Part shown: positions 48,330 to 59,648 of the stretch, piece after piece
How positions within the stretch are numbered: the stretch's first letter is position 1
How the letters are laid out: the number at the start of each line of letters is the position of its first letter
Assembly: GCF_014898055.3 (NCBI RefSeq)
Contig: NW_023601104.1
Coordinates: 47,056,699-47,120,698 of the forward strand
DNA: 64,000 nucleotides
Source of the DNA: Talpa occidentalis
Taxonomy: Eukaryota; Chordata; Mammalia; Eulipotyphla; Talpidae
Direction of reading: 5' to 3'
The notes under the pieces: model-generated
Databases searched by the model: none
What the model was told of the DNA's origin: nothing
Seen by the model: the letters and a program-made list of their open reading frames with translations, nothing else
Translations under genes and position numbers: made by a program

Positions 48330-49140
48330 GGACTATGACCTTCTTGAGAGCAAGAACAGGGTCTTATTTATTTAGTTGAGGAATAAAAATAGTAGAGAAA
48401 CTAAATTACCATGCATGGTATAGACAGTGTGAGAAATGTAGAAAACAAATTGCTATGCTATTCAAAGCAGGGGAAAATCACCACTATTTGTGAAGACCAA
48501 AATAGGCATCGTTGAAGAGGCAGCACTTATATGAGCCCTGATGGATGGTGAGGATTTTGATGGGCACCGAGGCATGGTTAGGAATGACAAGAAGAGAAGC
48601 AAAAGAACATGGTAACTAAAGCATGAGCTCTGTCTGGATTCAAATTCAGGTATACTATTGATCAGCTGTGTGACTTACATAATGACATTTAAACTGCCTC
48701 ACCCTGATTTCCCTATTTTAAAATATGCAAATAATAATGCATTTTTTCATAGGACAGTTGCAATAATTAATTCAATTATCATACACAAATTGCTTAGATT
48801 ACTGCCATGAACATAGTTAAGTCTGATAAAAGAGTTTGCTATTATTCTCTGTAGAACAAAGGTATGGCTAAAAGAAAATGTGGAGAACACAAACAGAGAA
48901 GCAGTAAAAGTCAAAACTAGGGATAAATTATAGCCTATTGTGAAAAACATTGAATATCATAGAGGAGTTTACTCTAAATTATGTAGGTAGTAGGAAACCA
49001 ATGGCATTTTGCTTTCATTTTGCTTTTAACTTGGGGACCAGATTAAATTAGAGTTGCACTTTTGGAGGATTAATCTGGCCTAAGACAGATTGGTGGTTTT
49101 GTAGACCAGATGTGAGGAAAAGCTTCTGCAGAAAGCAGAT
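48330..49140 (-). repeat. L2-like remnants around a MIR
   Basis: An L2-type word (GACCTTCTTGAGAGCAAGAACAGGGTC) occurs at 48337. Reverse L2-like stretches occur at 48440-48620 (GGCATCGTTGAAGAGGCAGCAC) and 48860-49080 (GGAAACCAATGGCATTTTGC). A plus-strand MIR at about 48620-48840 separates them (GATTCAAATTCAGGTATAC, CAGCTGTGTGACTTACATAATGAC). Confidence 0.5.
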
Positions 49141-49183
49141 CGGAAATTTAAGAGACTTAGCTAGTTATATTTGGGGGAAAGCA

Positions 49184-49643
49184 TGTCCTGAGCAAACTCC
49201 GCACAGGTTTGGTGGACTCCGCCCCCAGTCCAGATCAAAGCCATCAAGACACTGGGAGCTATAAATCCCATCATCACTGAAGGGAGGGTTGCTGGGACCT
49301 AAAGGTGGAGTTAAACAGCCAGGTTTGGTATAAAAGAAGACATGTGGGCCTTGGGGGACCTGTTGGCTTCTTGGCTCTTGGCTTGACTCTTAGCTTTTCA
49401 CCGGCTCTCAGCATGCCATTGGGATTCCAGGTCAGTGGAAATGGTAAGGTGCATTCATCAATTTATCTCCCTCTCTTTCTCCCTGAGTTATTCATTTTTT
49501 CACTTTCCCTTCTTTTGCAAATAACCCCTTTATTTACCTTTTTATGTGTGCCTGCAGTTGAGATTTTTTATAAGTCCCTTTAAGCACAGGGGTGAGGACC
49601 CACAGTCAGGCAGCCCATTTCAAATCAGGGTTGCCCTGTAACA
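49184..49643 (+). promoter_or_regulatory. Promoter-like element, possible solo LTR
   Basis: This 460-bp stretch is richer in GC than its flanks. It starts TGTCCTGAGC and ends CCCTGTAACA, fitting the 5'-TG...CA-3' ends of an LTR. A TATAAAAG box lies at 49329-49336. About 85 bp further is an ATG in AGCATGCC context (49413) and then a good splice donor, ATGGTAAGG (GT at 49444). I see no AATAAA and no flanking duplication of 4-6 bp, so an LTR origin is unproven. It could also be a cryptic promoter or first exon of a non-coding transcript. The 92-codon frame through it has no domain. Confidence 0.35.
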
Positions 49644-52006
49644 ATTAGAGTAGCAGTGGTAAGAACAGAAAAGAGAGACAGATTCTCTCATTTGTTTATG
49701 ACTAAAAATTAAATACTTAGATATTTTAAAAGGTTACTGATGACTCTGTTTCAAAATCTATGAGACTTTGATGTAATTAAATAAAATAGGAAAGGCAGGA
49801 CAAGAAAGTTTCATGCAGTGACTATGATCAGCTTGCCTGTGGATATGCTGTGCTTAAGATAGCTAGAGGACATCCTACTGGTATATAAAATTATATATCT
49901 AAAGATGACAATGTGAAATTATTTGTACAGATATAATAGGTGAAGAAACTAGAGTAGATAAGACATTTGGGAAAGAGGGAAAAAGAAAGAGAAATGACTC
50001 TAAGACCAAGGACGACTAGAAAGCAGGCAGGGACAAAGTAAGGGCATGATAAGTAGACAAAATTACATGTGCAATCACCCAGCCCTACAGGCATCAGTTG
50101 TTCATCACTATTCTCTTTATCTTTATCTTAATTTCTTACCTTATTTCCCATGGGGACAATCCCATTTAACTGAAATCCTATAGCCTTAAGAGAAGAGAAA
50201 TATTCTTCCTGAACTTGCTATGCTTTTCATGACTTTTTCTCACTGTGGAGAAGTCATAAATACCCTCCCTGAATGCAAGACTTGACTTAGTCTCAAGTAC
50301 ACTCTGAACCTATGAAAATTAAATTCTAGAAGCATCTCTCGTGTTTATGTTTATGCATATGCATATAAAGATGCTCTCTCTGACTTATTACCTGATCATG
50401 ATGCTGATGATAATATCTAGAGAGCTATGCTTACATGTAACTCTTTGTATAGTCACTGCATGTTAACTCTTTAAAAAGGAAATATTTCCTATATTTTCTC
50501 TTCTTTTTGACATCAGAATGTTCCCACATCCCCAAAGCAGAATCTGTAGAATAAGGGGAACTTGAAAATGATAAAAATCCTTTTCCCCAAGGAAATCAAA
50601 ACTGGGTATATCAGCTCCAAATTGGCATTTGTAGCCCCCAAATACTATCTCCTTCCCTCCACATAGTCAACTCTTTCTGACACATTGATTCCATTACATG
50701 GGCTTCCTATTAAACTTTCTCCAGACCCTATCAATGCCTATCTGCTGTCCCAGGCCACATGTCTTCAATATCTCACAACCTCAATATCTCTGCCCACAGC
50801 CCCAGAATTTATGCTGAGCTAACCACAAATTTTGTCTTTGTCCCTTCCCTTTTCTCCTTTTATCACCAGAAAGAGACCTTTCAGTTTAGTGTGCCTCTCA
50901 GATCATCTTATAAACAAAATTTGGTCCCATACCATTATCTTTGATCAGTTCTTAGCTATAAATTTTTCATTTACTTTTCTGTTTACTATTTCATATTAAT
51001 TTAACTAGAATTTATCAAGCACCTAATGCTATAAACATTTATTATTTTCAAATATATTTCTTCTCTTTGGACCCTCTAATTTTGCTTTGAGAGAACTACT
51101 TCATTACCACTCCTAATAGAGGCAGATTGGATCGAGCCCCAGAGGTAGAATATGTGATCTGGGCGTGAGTATAGAATTTCCTAACCTGGAACCAAAACCA
51201 TTTGTATAGGATTGAGCAAATGAACCAATATAGCCTAGTTGGGGCGGGGAGGCATCCAAGAAATTCTGTGGGAACCACAAAGAGACTCTCTTCTTAGAGA
51301 CTAGGTGCTATGATGATAGTTGAAGTTCCTTGGGGTCACCCCTGAGGTTTTCAGGTAAATCAACCAATATATCATTCCTTTAAAAAGATGAATCTAAAAA
51401 GAAAAAAGAAAAAAAAGTAGACTGATATTCATAATAAGGTTTTTGCAGGAAAAATAATTGTACTATAATTCTATAGTCAATCTATAGTGTATGAAGATAT
51501 TTTAAGCATGTACATATCTCTGAAATAAAGAATTTCATTACTAGAAAAAAAAAGATGAATCTAATTTAAGTTGGTTTTCTGCTACTTACAACCATTTCTA
51601 CTGATGAATCTATATGGGTTAAAATGCAATCATAGATACAAATGAAATATAAGTGTTTCTGCCCACAAAGAACTCATAATATAACATATAAAATAGACAT
51701 AAAGATCACAAATTATCATAAAGCAAGAACTAGAAGGTGCCTTGTACTCCAAGTTTGAGCTATTTCATTTTCCAGATGAAGAGGTTGGGATATATTCACA
51801 TTCAAAGGATTTCCAATTGGTACCATTCCACCAGAAATATAAAAGTAAACACATAGATATGCTCCAAACTTGACAGGAGATTGCATTAACTTCAATAGAG
51901 TCACAATAGACAATAATTCAGCAAAGAATTCACATCTATGAATAACACTGAATGAAAAAAGTAAATCACAGAAGACTACATACAATTTATCATTTATAAC
52001 AAAGTT
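49644..52006. other. Unique DNA, faint L2 piece
   Basis: Nothing is firmly recognised. A reverse L2-like piece may lie at about 51630-51740 (CCCACAAAGAACTCATAAT...). Short open frames lack domains. Confidence 0.4.
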
Positions 52007-52025
52007 CAAAAACAAGACAACTTTA

Positions 52026-52087
52026 GTTTTGAACAGTGGCAGTATCATAGCTAATGATATTTATCAAGGGCATGATTATTGCTAATA
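52026..52087 (+). pseudogene. RNU4-like: U4 snRNA retropseudogene, 3'-truncated
   Basis: The sequence aligns without gaps to the 5' end of the spliceosomal U4 snRNA: GAACAGTGGCAGTATCATAG, CTAATGATATTTATCAAGGG, CATGATTATTGCTAAT. These cover the U6-pairing stem II region, the 5' stem-loop and stem I, about nucleotides 2-63 of roughly 145. The 3' part, with the central domain, Sm site and 3' stem-loop, is absent. A 19-bp duplication at 52007-52025 (CAAAAACAAGACAACTTTA) and 52088-52106 (CAAAAACAAGCAAACTTTA), two differences, bounds it. No poly-A tail is present. It is a non-functional retrocopy of the 3'-truncated class. Confidence 0.93.
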
Positions 52088-52106
52088 CAAAAACAAGCAA
52101 ACTTTA

Positions 52107-53020
52107 AAATTAAGTTATGGGTGAAAGTAAATGTGTTAAAATTATTTTTAAAACACAATTCAGGTTAGTTACCTGGGTGAAGAGTGGATAGTAGTCAAGG
52201 GTTTGCAATGAAGGAGTGACCCTACAGGGAGCTTCAATATTATTGGTAATATCCCACTGCTTAAAAGTAATGGTCCCTTTGGTGTCCCATTTATAATTCA
52301 GCTTTTTACAACTTACATATAATATATACTTTATGTAACAAATACTTTTTAGAAATATGCTATCTCCTTCTTATTTACTTTCCATATTTATTATTTATCA
52401 CCAGACATGTTGACCCACATACTATTATGGTTTTAACAAGTCTTAGTATGATTAATTATCTGAGTGCATCGTCTAGATTTAATGCAACTATAACAGGAGA
52501 AGACTTTAAGTTCAAACTAACATATTTCCTTCTTGATTCTGTATTTCTACAACGCGATTTCTATTTCCAGGGTGATTTGATCTTTAATACTAAAAAGGGA
52601 ATTCAGAAAATGATATGTATATCATTAATCCAAATATACATATAAACATCCCCAAAACACTGGTCCAAGAGTTCTAAAATTCCTCCCATAAAAACAATAC
52701 AGGAACGATTTGATGATATCCACAGCTGCAGTTGTGTTGAACTCCTGGGTTTGTTGCATTTGAGTTTAATTATTTCTAATGAAATATCTCCCTGTGTTTG
52801 GCCCCAACTAAGGTGTAGGATCACTTGAGCTGCGCTGGCAAGTCTCAACTTGAACGCACAAGTGGCCTCTCTAGCCCACAGGCGTGCTGCCTGACACCTG
52901 GTTCAGGCAGACAGACAAAGATTAGGGTTTGTGGGTGTAACTCAGTTGTGTCTGACAACATCAGTCAATGCCAAGCTGTGGGGACAATTGTCAAAAATGT
53001 AGGTTCAGGTCTTGCTCAAG
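52107..53020. other. Unique DNA, nothing recognised
   Basis: A 154-codon frame starts at 52825 and ends inside the MER5-like repeat at 53158. It has no domain and I reject it as a gene. Confidence 0.45.
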
Positions 53021-53029
53021 AATTAGCAT

Positions 53030-53150
53030 TTCATCCCATTCAATCATGTTACCAAGTATCTACCACATACAAGGCACTCAACCAGGTGTTTGGAGTAATT
53101 AAAAGGATGAGACCTAGTTCCTGCTATGAGAAATTATTCCTAGGGTATAT
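53030..53150 (-). repeat. L2 remnant, antisense
   Basis: ACCAAGTATCTACCACATACAAGG then CACTCAACCAGGTGTTTGGAG then GAGACCTAGTTCCTGCTATGAG has the order of the reverse L2 3' portion. Confidence 0.55.
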
Positions 53151-53157
53151 ATTGGAG

Positions 53158-53324
53158 CACTGGTTCTCAAACTTTATTGTATCAGAATCACCTGGAAGTT
53201 CTGTTAAAACACAGTGTCCTGGGTCCTTCCATCAGAGTTTCTTTTTCAAAAGATCTGAGTTAGGGCTTGAGAATTTGCATTTTTCTTAAGTTATGCTGAT
53301 GTTGCAGGTCCAGGAACCACATGA
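53158..53324. mobile_element. MER5-like hAT (Charlie) remnant
   Basis: It begins with the terminal inverted repeat type CACTGGTTCTCAAAC. GTATCAGAATCACCTGGAAG follows, then a CCTGGGTCCTTCCATCAGAG stretch and GCTGATGTTGCAGGTCCAGG. The opposite terminal repeat has been lost after CCACATGAG. This is a short non-autonomous element with no transposase sequence. Confidence 0.85.
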
Positions 53325-53469
53325 GACCAACTGTAAGGAATTATTTCAGAGGTCCAGGAAGTCTCTCAGTCATTGCAAAGTTGACTTGGAACAATTTTTC
53401 TTCCAAGTTTATAACAAATATATTCTTAGAATATTATTGGCATTAATAATTATAACAATAGTTATTATT

Positions 53470-53612
53470 GCTGACACTAATGCCAAGCAGAGATATTTAT
53501 TTTATGTGCAGTGCTTCAATGGATTTTCATGGAAACTAAATCATGTTGGTATTATCATCTCCACTTTATAGATGAGGAAATTAAGGATTGGAGACGTTAA
53601 GAAACTTGCCTT
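53470..53612 (-). repeat. MIR remnant, antisense
   Basis: ATTATCATCTCCACTTTATAGATGAGGAAATTAAGG followed by GACGTTAAGAAACTTGCC matches the reverse MIR core; the 5' side is degenerate. Confidence 0.75.
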
Positions 53613-53616
53613 AGAC

Positions 53617-53791
53617 CAAGGTTTCTCAATATCAGCACTTGATATTTGGGGCTAAAAAATTCTCTGTTGGAAGGTGCTGTTCTGTGCATTTTAGCATACT
53701 TAGCATCATTTCTAACTTATATTCATTAGATTCCAGTAGATTCCAGTGTCCCCAGACATCCACTGTCCCCATCTATGGTTAAGAAACATTG
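53617..53791 (-). mobile_element. MER20-like hAT remnant
   Basis: The plus strand shows GGTTTCTCAATATCAGCACTTG, GGGCTAAAAAATTCTCTG, GTGCTGTTCTGTGCATTTTAGC, GATTCCAGTGTCCCCAGACATC, ending GGTTAAGAAACATTG. Both terminal inverted repeats are visible (CAAGGTTTCT and the complement of AGAAACATTG). At 175 bp it is a little shorter than the usual 0.2 kb, with a partly duplicated 'AGATTCCAGT' word near 53729-53748. Confidence 0.85.
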
Positions 53792-53829
53792 CCCAAGAAA
53801 AATAGTTTTGGAAAATTCTAGCCATTTAG

Positions 53830-56800
53830 CATACTCATTTCAGAAGCATGGATTGTTAAAGCTGGAAAGAGATTATCTGAATGAATTAACTTACTTTGAG
53901 ATCAGGAACTCATGGTCCATAGAGTAATTACCTGTTGTGGTAGAAATCATTTGGAATTGGGACGAATACTGGCTTCTACAATGCACAAACTTTTCTTCAT
54001 TTTGCTGCCCCATTTATTCCAAAGAAATATTGCCAGCCCATGACAAATGTGTTTTATTCCCTGCCAGCAAATACTCAACAAATGACCTGGCTCCTTCTCA
54101 TTGCATGCCACAGAATGAATGAGAAAACATAGTGGAATCCCTGAGGAAGTTTTATAAAAAGGGCAGGTCCAAACAGAACAAATTGATGGGAGCTGGAGAC
54201 ACTCATGTAAACCTGCCTGGGTCTGCCTTTCAAAAAGACAGCTATGATGGTGAAAATACAGAGTTTTCCCAATATAGAGAAATCTGGTAATCACATACAA
54301 TTACAAAACCTATAAATGTTAGCAAGTTGAATCACTCATCCAACCAGTTTTCCTTGTCCACAGTGCAAATTGCAATAATTGGATGAAGACATCTGCACTA
54401 TTTTAACCTGTCATGTTAAATATCTGTATTTTGTAACTCATCTTGATAGCTAATTTTCATGGAAATATGTGTTAATTGAGCAAAAAAAGACATCTTTAAG
54501 ATGGTTATCATAAGATAATCACACCCTAGGGCATTATGAGGCAAGAGGTACTGCTCTGGAGCTGTGATTCTCCAAGGATATGATTATCACATGATAGCTG
54601 CCACACCTCCTGAAGCGCTACCTCTCTGGGCTGCTTCCATCTGACTCAGGTGGCTGGTATCCAGTCCCTCTGCTTCTCACAACATCTCATTCATCTCTTC
54701 CCAGGAGGCTGTGAGGTTTCTCAAAATTAGTACCTTAGGGCAAGAGACAGTCAAGAAAATAGTGCCCTTCAGAATAAGATGATCAAAGGGAAAGTTAAAC
54801 ATGGTTTTTTGGAAAAGAGACACACACACACACAGATTCAGATACTGTTTCAGTGACCATTCCTTCCAGACCCCAAATGGACACACCTACTCAGTATACC
54901 CTCATTCTTATATTGTTATCAGGTCATTGCCACCCAATCACCCTCTGCTTATAAAGTCTATCCCCTTTTTTTACATGAAAAAAAAAAAACCTTTGATTTT
55001 TATCTAGTCATGCACTGCCCATGTGTCTAGTCAAGCGTCAGGGTTTCATTGCCCTCCAAAGACTCTTGTTTAATACATTGCATTCTTCCAATTCTAAGAA
55101 AGTGATGCAAAAGACAATTTAATGGACTATCATCAAAAACATAAATTTGCAATGTTGTAAATGTCCTTTACTCAGTTATGACAATTAACTCCTGATATTT
55201 AAATCAGTCAATTTGTATACAAAAGATTTCGAAGTGTTAGCAGGTTATTTGGTTATATACTCTGACAAAAAGCAACAGATCTGCTCCACTGACAGTCACA
55301 GTAGGCTTAGAAGTTCTAAAATTAATGTATAAATCATAGCAATATTTCTTAAAAGTAGTACTACAGAAATCAATATGGAATGAAAACTACATTTTCTTTA
55401 TTTGAGCCTTTCAATTTTTTTTTCAAATAAAGAGTTGCTATTATTACAATGTTTACTTTTGAATACATAAACTGTGAAATAATGGCAAAAACACTTGAAA
55501 AGTAGCCAGAAGATAAGAGGAAAAACTCTATCAACTGTATCCTAGATTTTCTTTTAAAAAATGTGAAGTGCTTTAAAGTCTGCTCTTTAAAACTCCAGTT
55601 AGAGAAAGGAAGGAGACTGTCAATCTGTGGTAATGTATAAAGATTTGAGGTGCTGATGCATTTTCCTGCTCTGAGTGCATGAAGTCTTCTTTGTTTCGGG
55701 TTTCCTTGGCAACCCTTCTCAAAGTGTATACAGGAAGAGCAGGTCCTAAATGGAGTCTGGTCTGAAGAGGGCCTTAAGTCCCCTATTTTTATTCCTTCAG
55801 AAGTAGGTGTGTGTAATGAAGGAGTTACAAGAAAGAAGAACACATTTTCCACGTTCATGGCTACCTACGGGAAAGTGAGCTAACAATGGTTTTTGAAAGA
55901 CTGTTGTTTTCTTGGCTATGATACATCTAAGGAGACATGGGCTTCCTAGAAAATTCCTTTTAGAGACCATTTCCATTTTAGAGCTATCAATAGCCAAAGA
56001 TGAGAAGGAGCTATTTGCTTTGGGGGATGGACGCTCTAACTCCAAGTGATTTCTCTTGATAGGAAATTTTCACGATGTTATCCTCAAGGACAAAAGCTTA
56101 CCAGAATTGTAACAATTGACTTTCTCATTTATAAAGGCAAAACCTTGCTTAACTGTTGTGTATTTCTAAGGCCTCAACTTCCTAACCTCTCAGTGAGGCT
56201 TTAAATCTACTACATTACTGTAAATGTCACCAAAGCTTACACAGGACCAGACTCGATGACCTCTTCCTACACTTACCCTTCACTGCCTCTGCTTGATGGC
56301 CTTCTTAAAACTTTCTTCTTACTTGGCTTTGTAACTGCTGTTTTCTCATATATCATTTTCTTATCTTTGCTGACAGGTCAAGACTTGTTGGGATAAGGCA
56401 AGTGTAAGGGGCCAAATTTAAAGAAGGACCAAAAAATCTTGGTAATCAAAGAGATGATTCTTTAATGAAATATTTTTAATAAAAATTAAATGCAATAAAA
56501 TTAATGAACAAAATATCAGAATTATAAGTAAAATGGGCCCCCTGATGGTTAGATTAAGTCATTTTATTAAATACTTACAGTTTCTTCTTTCCCTACTCCA
56601 CAACACCATGCCCAAACCCTAAAATTCACATTCAGAATTCAATGGAGACTGTCTTCTTCAATTCATGTATTATGGGTTTTTCAATGCAAAAATTATGAGT
56701 TTTTTAGTCCCAAGAATTTGAGGGATTTAATACTGTATTTGAACTTATAATTTTCTTATTAATTTTTGTTCAAGTTGTTTTCTGTCTCTACCAGCAGTCC

Positions 56801-57370
56801 TATATCTTGTTGGGAGTTAATATTCTTGATGCTGTTCTTCTCTGATCATTGCTAGGTCCCCTAGTTTCCTTTGCCAAACTCTGACTCATTCTTAGACTAC
56901 CTGCCCAAAGTTTGGGGTGTCCTAAATAGAAGCATTCTGTTTCCACAGATCCTCTCGAGCAATTAATTTGTCAATAGGCTTCCTGGTTATTGGAAGGAAG
57001 ACTCCCCGTCTACTACACTCCCTCATGCAGTCAGGGCTAGAGTTCCCACAGACTCTAGAGTGTGGTGCATACAGTGACCTGCTTAACTTCCCCTCAGATT
57101 TTGGGAGCCAGTAAAGTCCGTTCCCTGGGGAGAAGGGAGCATTCTTTGTTAGGAGGTATTTCTTCATTATGATTTCTTACTTAGAGTGGAATTGGACAAG
57201 GGGCACTATCTATTCATACAAGCTCCATCTTTTCACAATTGAATAGGCATTCAAGTTTTTCAATCCCTGAAACATTTCTTTCCTCTTTTCTTATTTCAGT
57301 TAATGTCATTGGGATCTAGTATCACTGTTCTGGTGTAAAGTGTCAGTTATTTTTCATAGCTCCTTTTCCT
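53830..57370. other. Unique DNA, one long but unsupported open frame
   Basis: No gene or confident repeat is visible. A minus-strand frame of 162 codons at 55370-55858 is the longest outside repeats. It has no recognisable domain, a composition typical of translated AT-rich DNA (Phe, Ser, Ile, Lys rich), no retrogene hallmarks and no neighbouring exon. Confidence 0.4.
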
Positions 57371-57379
57371 TAATTTTTT

Positions 57380-57780
57380 TAATTGGGGTAATGTTGATTT
57401 AGAACACTGTATAGATTCAGAGATATAGGATTACACCTTTTCAGAAGTATGTTACCTCACCACACCCACCAACAAAGCACAGTTAATCCTCCACCATTGG
57501 GTCAGTCCCACACATACTTTGTTCTCCCTTCCAACTCGATCCCTCTGGTAGTCTCAGTTCAACAATCAGATTTCTAGGGTTTGTTACTGGTTTAGTTCTG
57601 TCGGACCCTTTGTTTTGTTTCTCTATATTCCACAAATAAGTGAGACTATCTGCTATTTGTCTTTCTCCTTCTGACTTATTTCACCCAGCATTATCCCCTC
57701 TAGTTCCATTCATGTTGTTGCAAATAGGAAGAGTTCATCATCTTTTTTTAATAGCTGACTACTATTCCACTGTCCTCCTC
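57380..57780 (-). mobile_element. L1 3' end fragment, antisense
   Basis: TTAATTGGGGTAATGTTGATTTAG opens the reverse complement of an L1 3' UTR. GTTACCTCACCACACCCACC, CTCTATATTCCACAAATAAGTGAG, TTATTTCACCCAGCATTATCC and TTCCATTCATGTTGTTGCAAATAGG follow. The last words correspond to the end of ORF2 (the codons for the LEG-type region). It is 5'-truncated and non-coding. Confidence 0.8.
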
Positions 57781-58498
57781 TTTCAATTTGTCTGAAAGAA
57801 TTTTAGCTGCCATACCATTTTTCAAGGCTTCATTTCCTTCAGACTAAATTCTTATATCCACTTCATAACTTATTTCTTTCTAATTTATTCTTTATACTGT
57901 TGGCAGGTACTATATACTAAAGCACAATTGGGACTAAGTGGTTCCCATTATGTACTGAAATCAAATCATCCAAGATATTTTCCCATATAGTTTAATGAAT
58001 TTATCACATATGTGCTCACACACATGCATACTCACACACATACAACTATACACATGCACACAGTTACTCCCCCGGGACATTTTTTTAGTTATGGTATATG
58101 TGTACATATGTATACATACACACTCAACAGATAATATAAAGACATTTCCATCTAAATGCAGAAATCATGTGGAGTTGCTTGTTTTGCCCTGCCTCTTAAT
58201 CTGTCTTTGAAGAGTAGATATTATACCAGATCCAAAGATCCTATCAGCGCAAAAGGAAGTAGATCCACAGAGAAAAGTGCCATTCAAGATAAGGTTGAAA
58301 TCACGTAAGCAACACATTTCAAGTCAATGTAAATAATCAGGCTTTAGGGAGAGGGGGCAGGAAAAAAAGCAAGTAAGAAGAAAAATAAGCTAAGGTATCT
58401 TGGCATTATACCTGTGGCTTCTTTAATCTGGTTTCTACCTAACTACAAACAATTCTCTTTAGAACTTCCCCTGAAAATAGTGAAGGATGGAGCCCAAC
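57781..58498. other. Unique DNA with a CA-rich patch
   Basis: CACACACATGCATACTCACACACATAC-type imperfect CA repeats lie at about 58015-58062, with a related TACATATGTATACATAC patch near 58103. Nothing else is recognised. Confidence 0.5.
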
Positions 58499-58513
58499 AA
58501 GATAATTGTGAGA

Positions 58514-58791
58514 GTGGGCCTCCCCGGTGGCTCAGCGGTTGTGCGCTGGGCTGCGAAGCTGCCCACAGCCTTTGCAGCACTGGTTCGATCCCCGGCCACC
58601 GGGCAAGGATCCCACATGGCGCGCAGACCTCTCCTGCTGCTCCTGCCGCCCGCTGCTCCCCTCAGCAGTGTACTTCGGTCCTTCTGCCTGCTCTGCTCCC
58701 CGCTCTGGCTCTGGTGAATTCTCTCACCCTCCGTGCTTCTGACTGTACCCAGTGCTTGTATAAATAAACAAATCTTTAAAAAAAAAAAAAA
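58514..58791 (+). mobile_element. tRNA-derived SINE, young subfamily A
   Basis: A near-consensus copy with a 15-bp perfect duplication (AAGATAATTGTGAGA) at 58499-58513 and 58792-58806. A box TGGCTCAGCGG and B box GGTTCGATCCC are intact. It has a doubled CTCCTGC unit near 58633 and a clean A tail after AAATCTTT. Open frames of 71-122 codons on both strands are shadows. Confidence 0.97.
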
Positions 58792-58806
58792 AAGATAATT
58801 GTGAGA

Positions 58807-59518
58807 AAAAAATACAAAAGCACACAAATCCTTTAAAAATTTTCAATAAATCCATATTCTACCTTTAAAAAAGTGAATACTGGGCTAAGATTTAAAAAAG
58901 GGCTGTCCCAAAGAGCAAACTGCAAAACTAAACAGCTTAATCACCTCCACCCTCTGTATCCACCAAAAAATCCATGAAGTAAAGATATTATCTTTGGCCA
59001 ATTTTTCCCACTGTAACTGCCCTTTCAGAATCACCTTCAAACACCGTGTCAGCATCCTTAAGGTTGAGAAACTTCTTCAGCTGCTCCCCCAGCACCCTCT
59101 GACCTGAGTACCAGCCCATCAAAACATTTAGCTGCTGTTCCCTTGGAATCCTGCACCTCTCCATTTGGCAATGTGTGAACAGGATCCACAAATTTTAATT
59201 CTTACACTGAGTGAGCAAAATATTTGAATCCACATAATGCATAAGATTCTTTCTAACAAGTTTTCTTATCAGATAACATAACACCTTGAGCCAATTAAAC
59301 TATAACAAAAAGAGTTTTAGGAAGAGTTGTTAGCATTGGGAATTTCACATCTCAGGTGAAGGGTTTCTTGTTTGTTTCAGTTTCACAAATCCCACCAGAG
59401 TGTGGTCCAACATTAGCCCAGTGCATGTTCCCAGCAATATTCATTGTTTCATCCAGACTGAGAAATTGAAGCTGTCTCAAGTTCAATGCCACACTTCCAT
59501 CAGTTCCTTCCAGTTAAA
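58807..59518. other. Unique DNA, weak coding-like antisense frame
   Basis: A 67-codon minus-strand frame at 58988-59191 (ending LNLKDADTVFEGDSERAVTV) looks more protein-like in composition than most frames here. I cannot relate it to a family, and it may be a fragment of an old retroposed sequence. Confidence 0.2.
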
Positions 59519-59520
59519 CT

Positions 59521-59648
59521 GATTCACAATCAATTGTTCTAGATCTATGGTTAGTATCCATGTGCACAAGATACACAATTGATTCACAATCAATTGTTCT
59601 AGATCTATGGTTAGTATCCATGTGCACAAGATACCATGTGCACAAGAT
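59521..59648. repeat. Perfect 60-bp tandem duplication
   Basis: A 60-bp unit starting GATTCACAATCAATTGTTCT occurs at 59521-59580 and again from 59581, identical for its first 54 bases. A partial third repeat, CCATGTGCACAAGAT, follows at 59634-59648. The junction forms the inverted repeat CAATTGATT/AATCAATTG. The lack of differences points to a recent event or an assembly artefact. Confidence 0.97.

Noticed and set aside
52026..52087. Functional U4 snRNA gene
   Set aside because: The 3' half with the Sm site is absent, no proximal or distal snRNA promoter element is visible, and target duplications mark a retrocopy.
52825..53289. 154-codon plus-strand frame
   Set aside because: It runs through L2 and MER5-like remnants, has no domain and no retrogene features.
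58459..58827. Overlapping frames of 71-122 codons on both strands
   Set aside because: All fall in the SINE at 58514-58791; its GC-rich body is open in several frames by composition.
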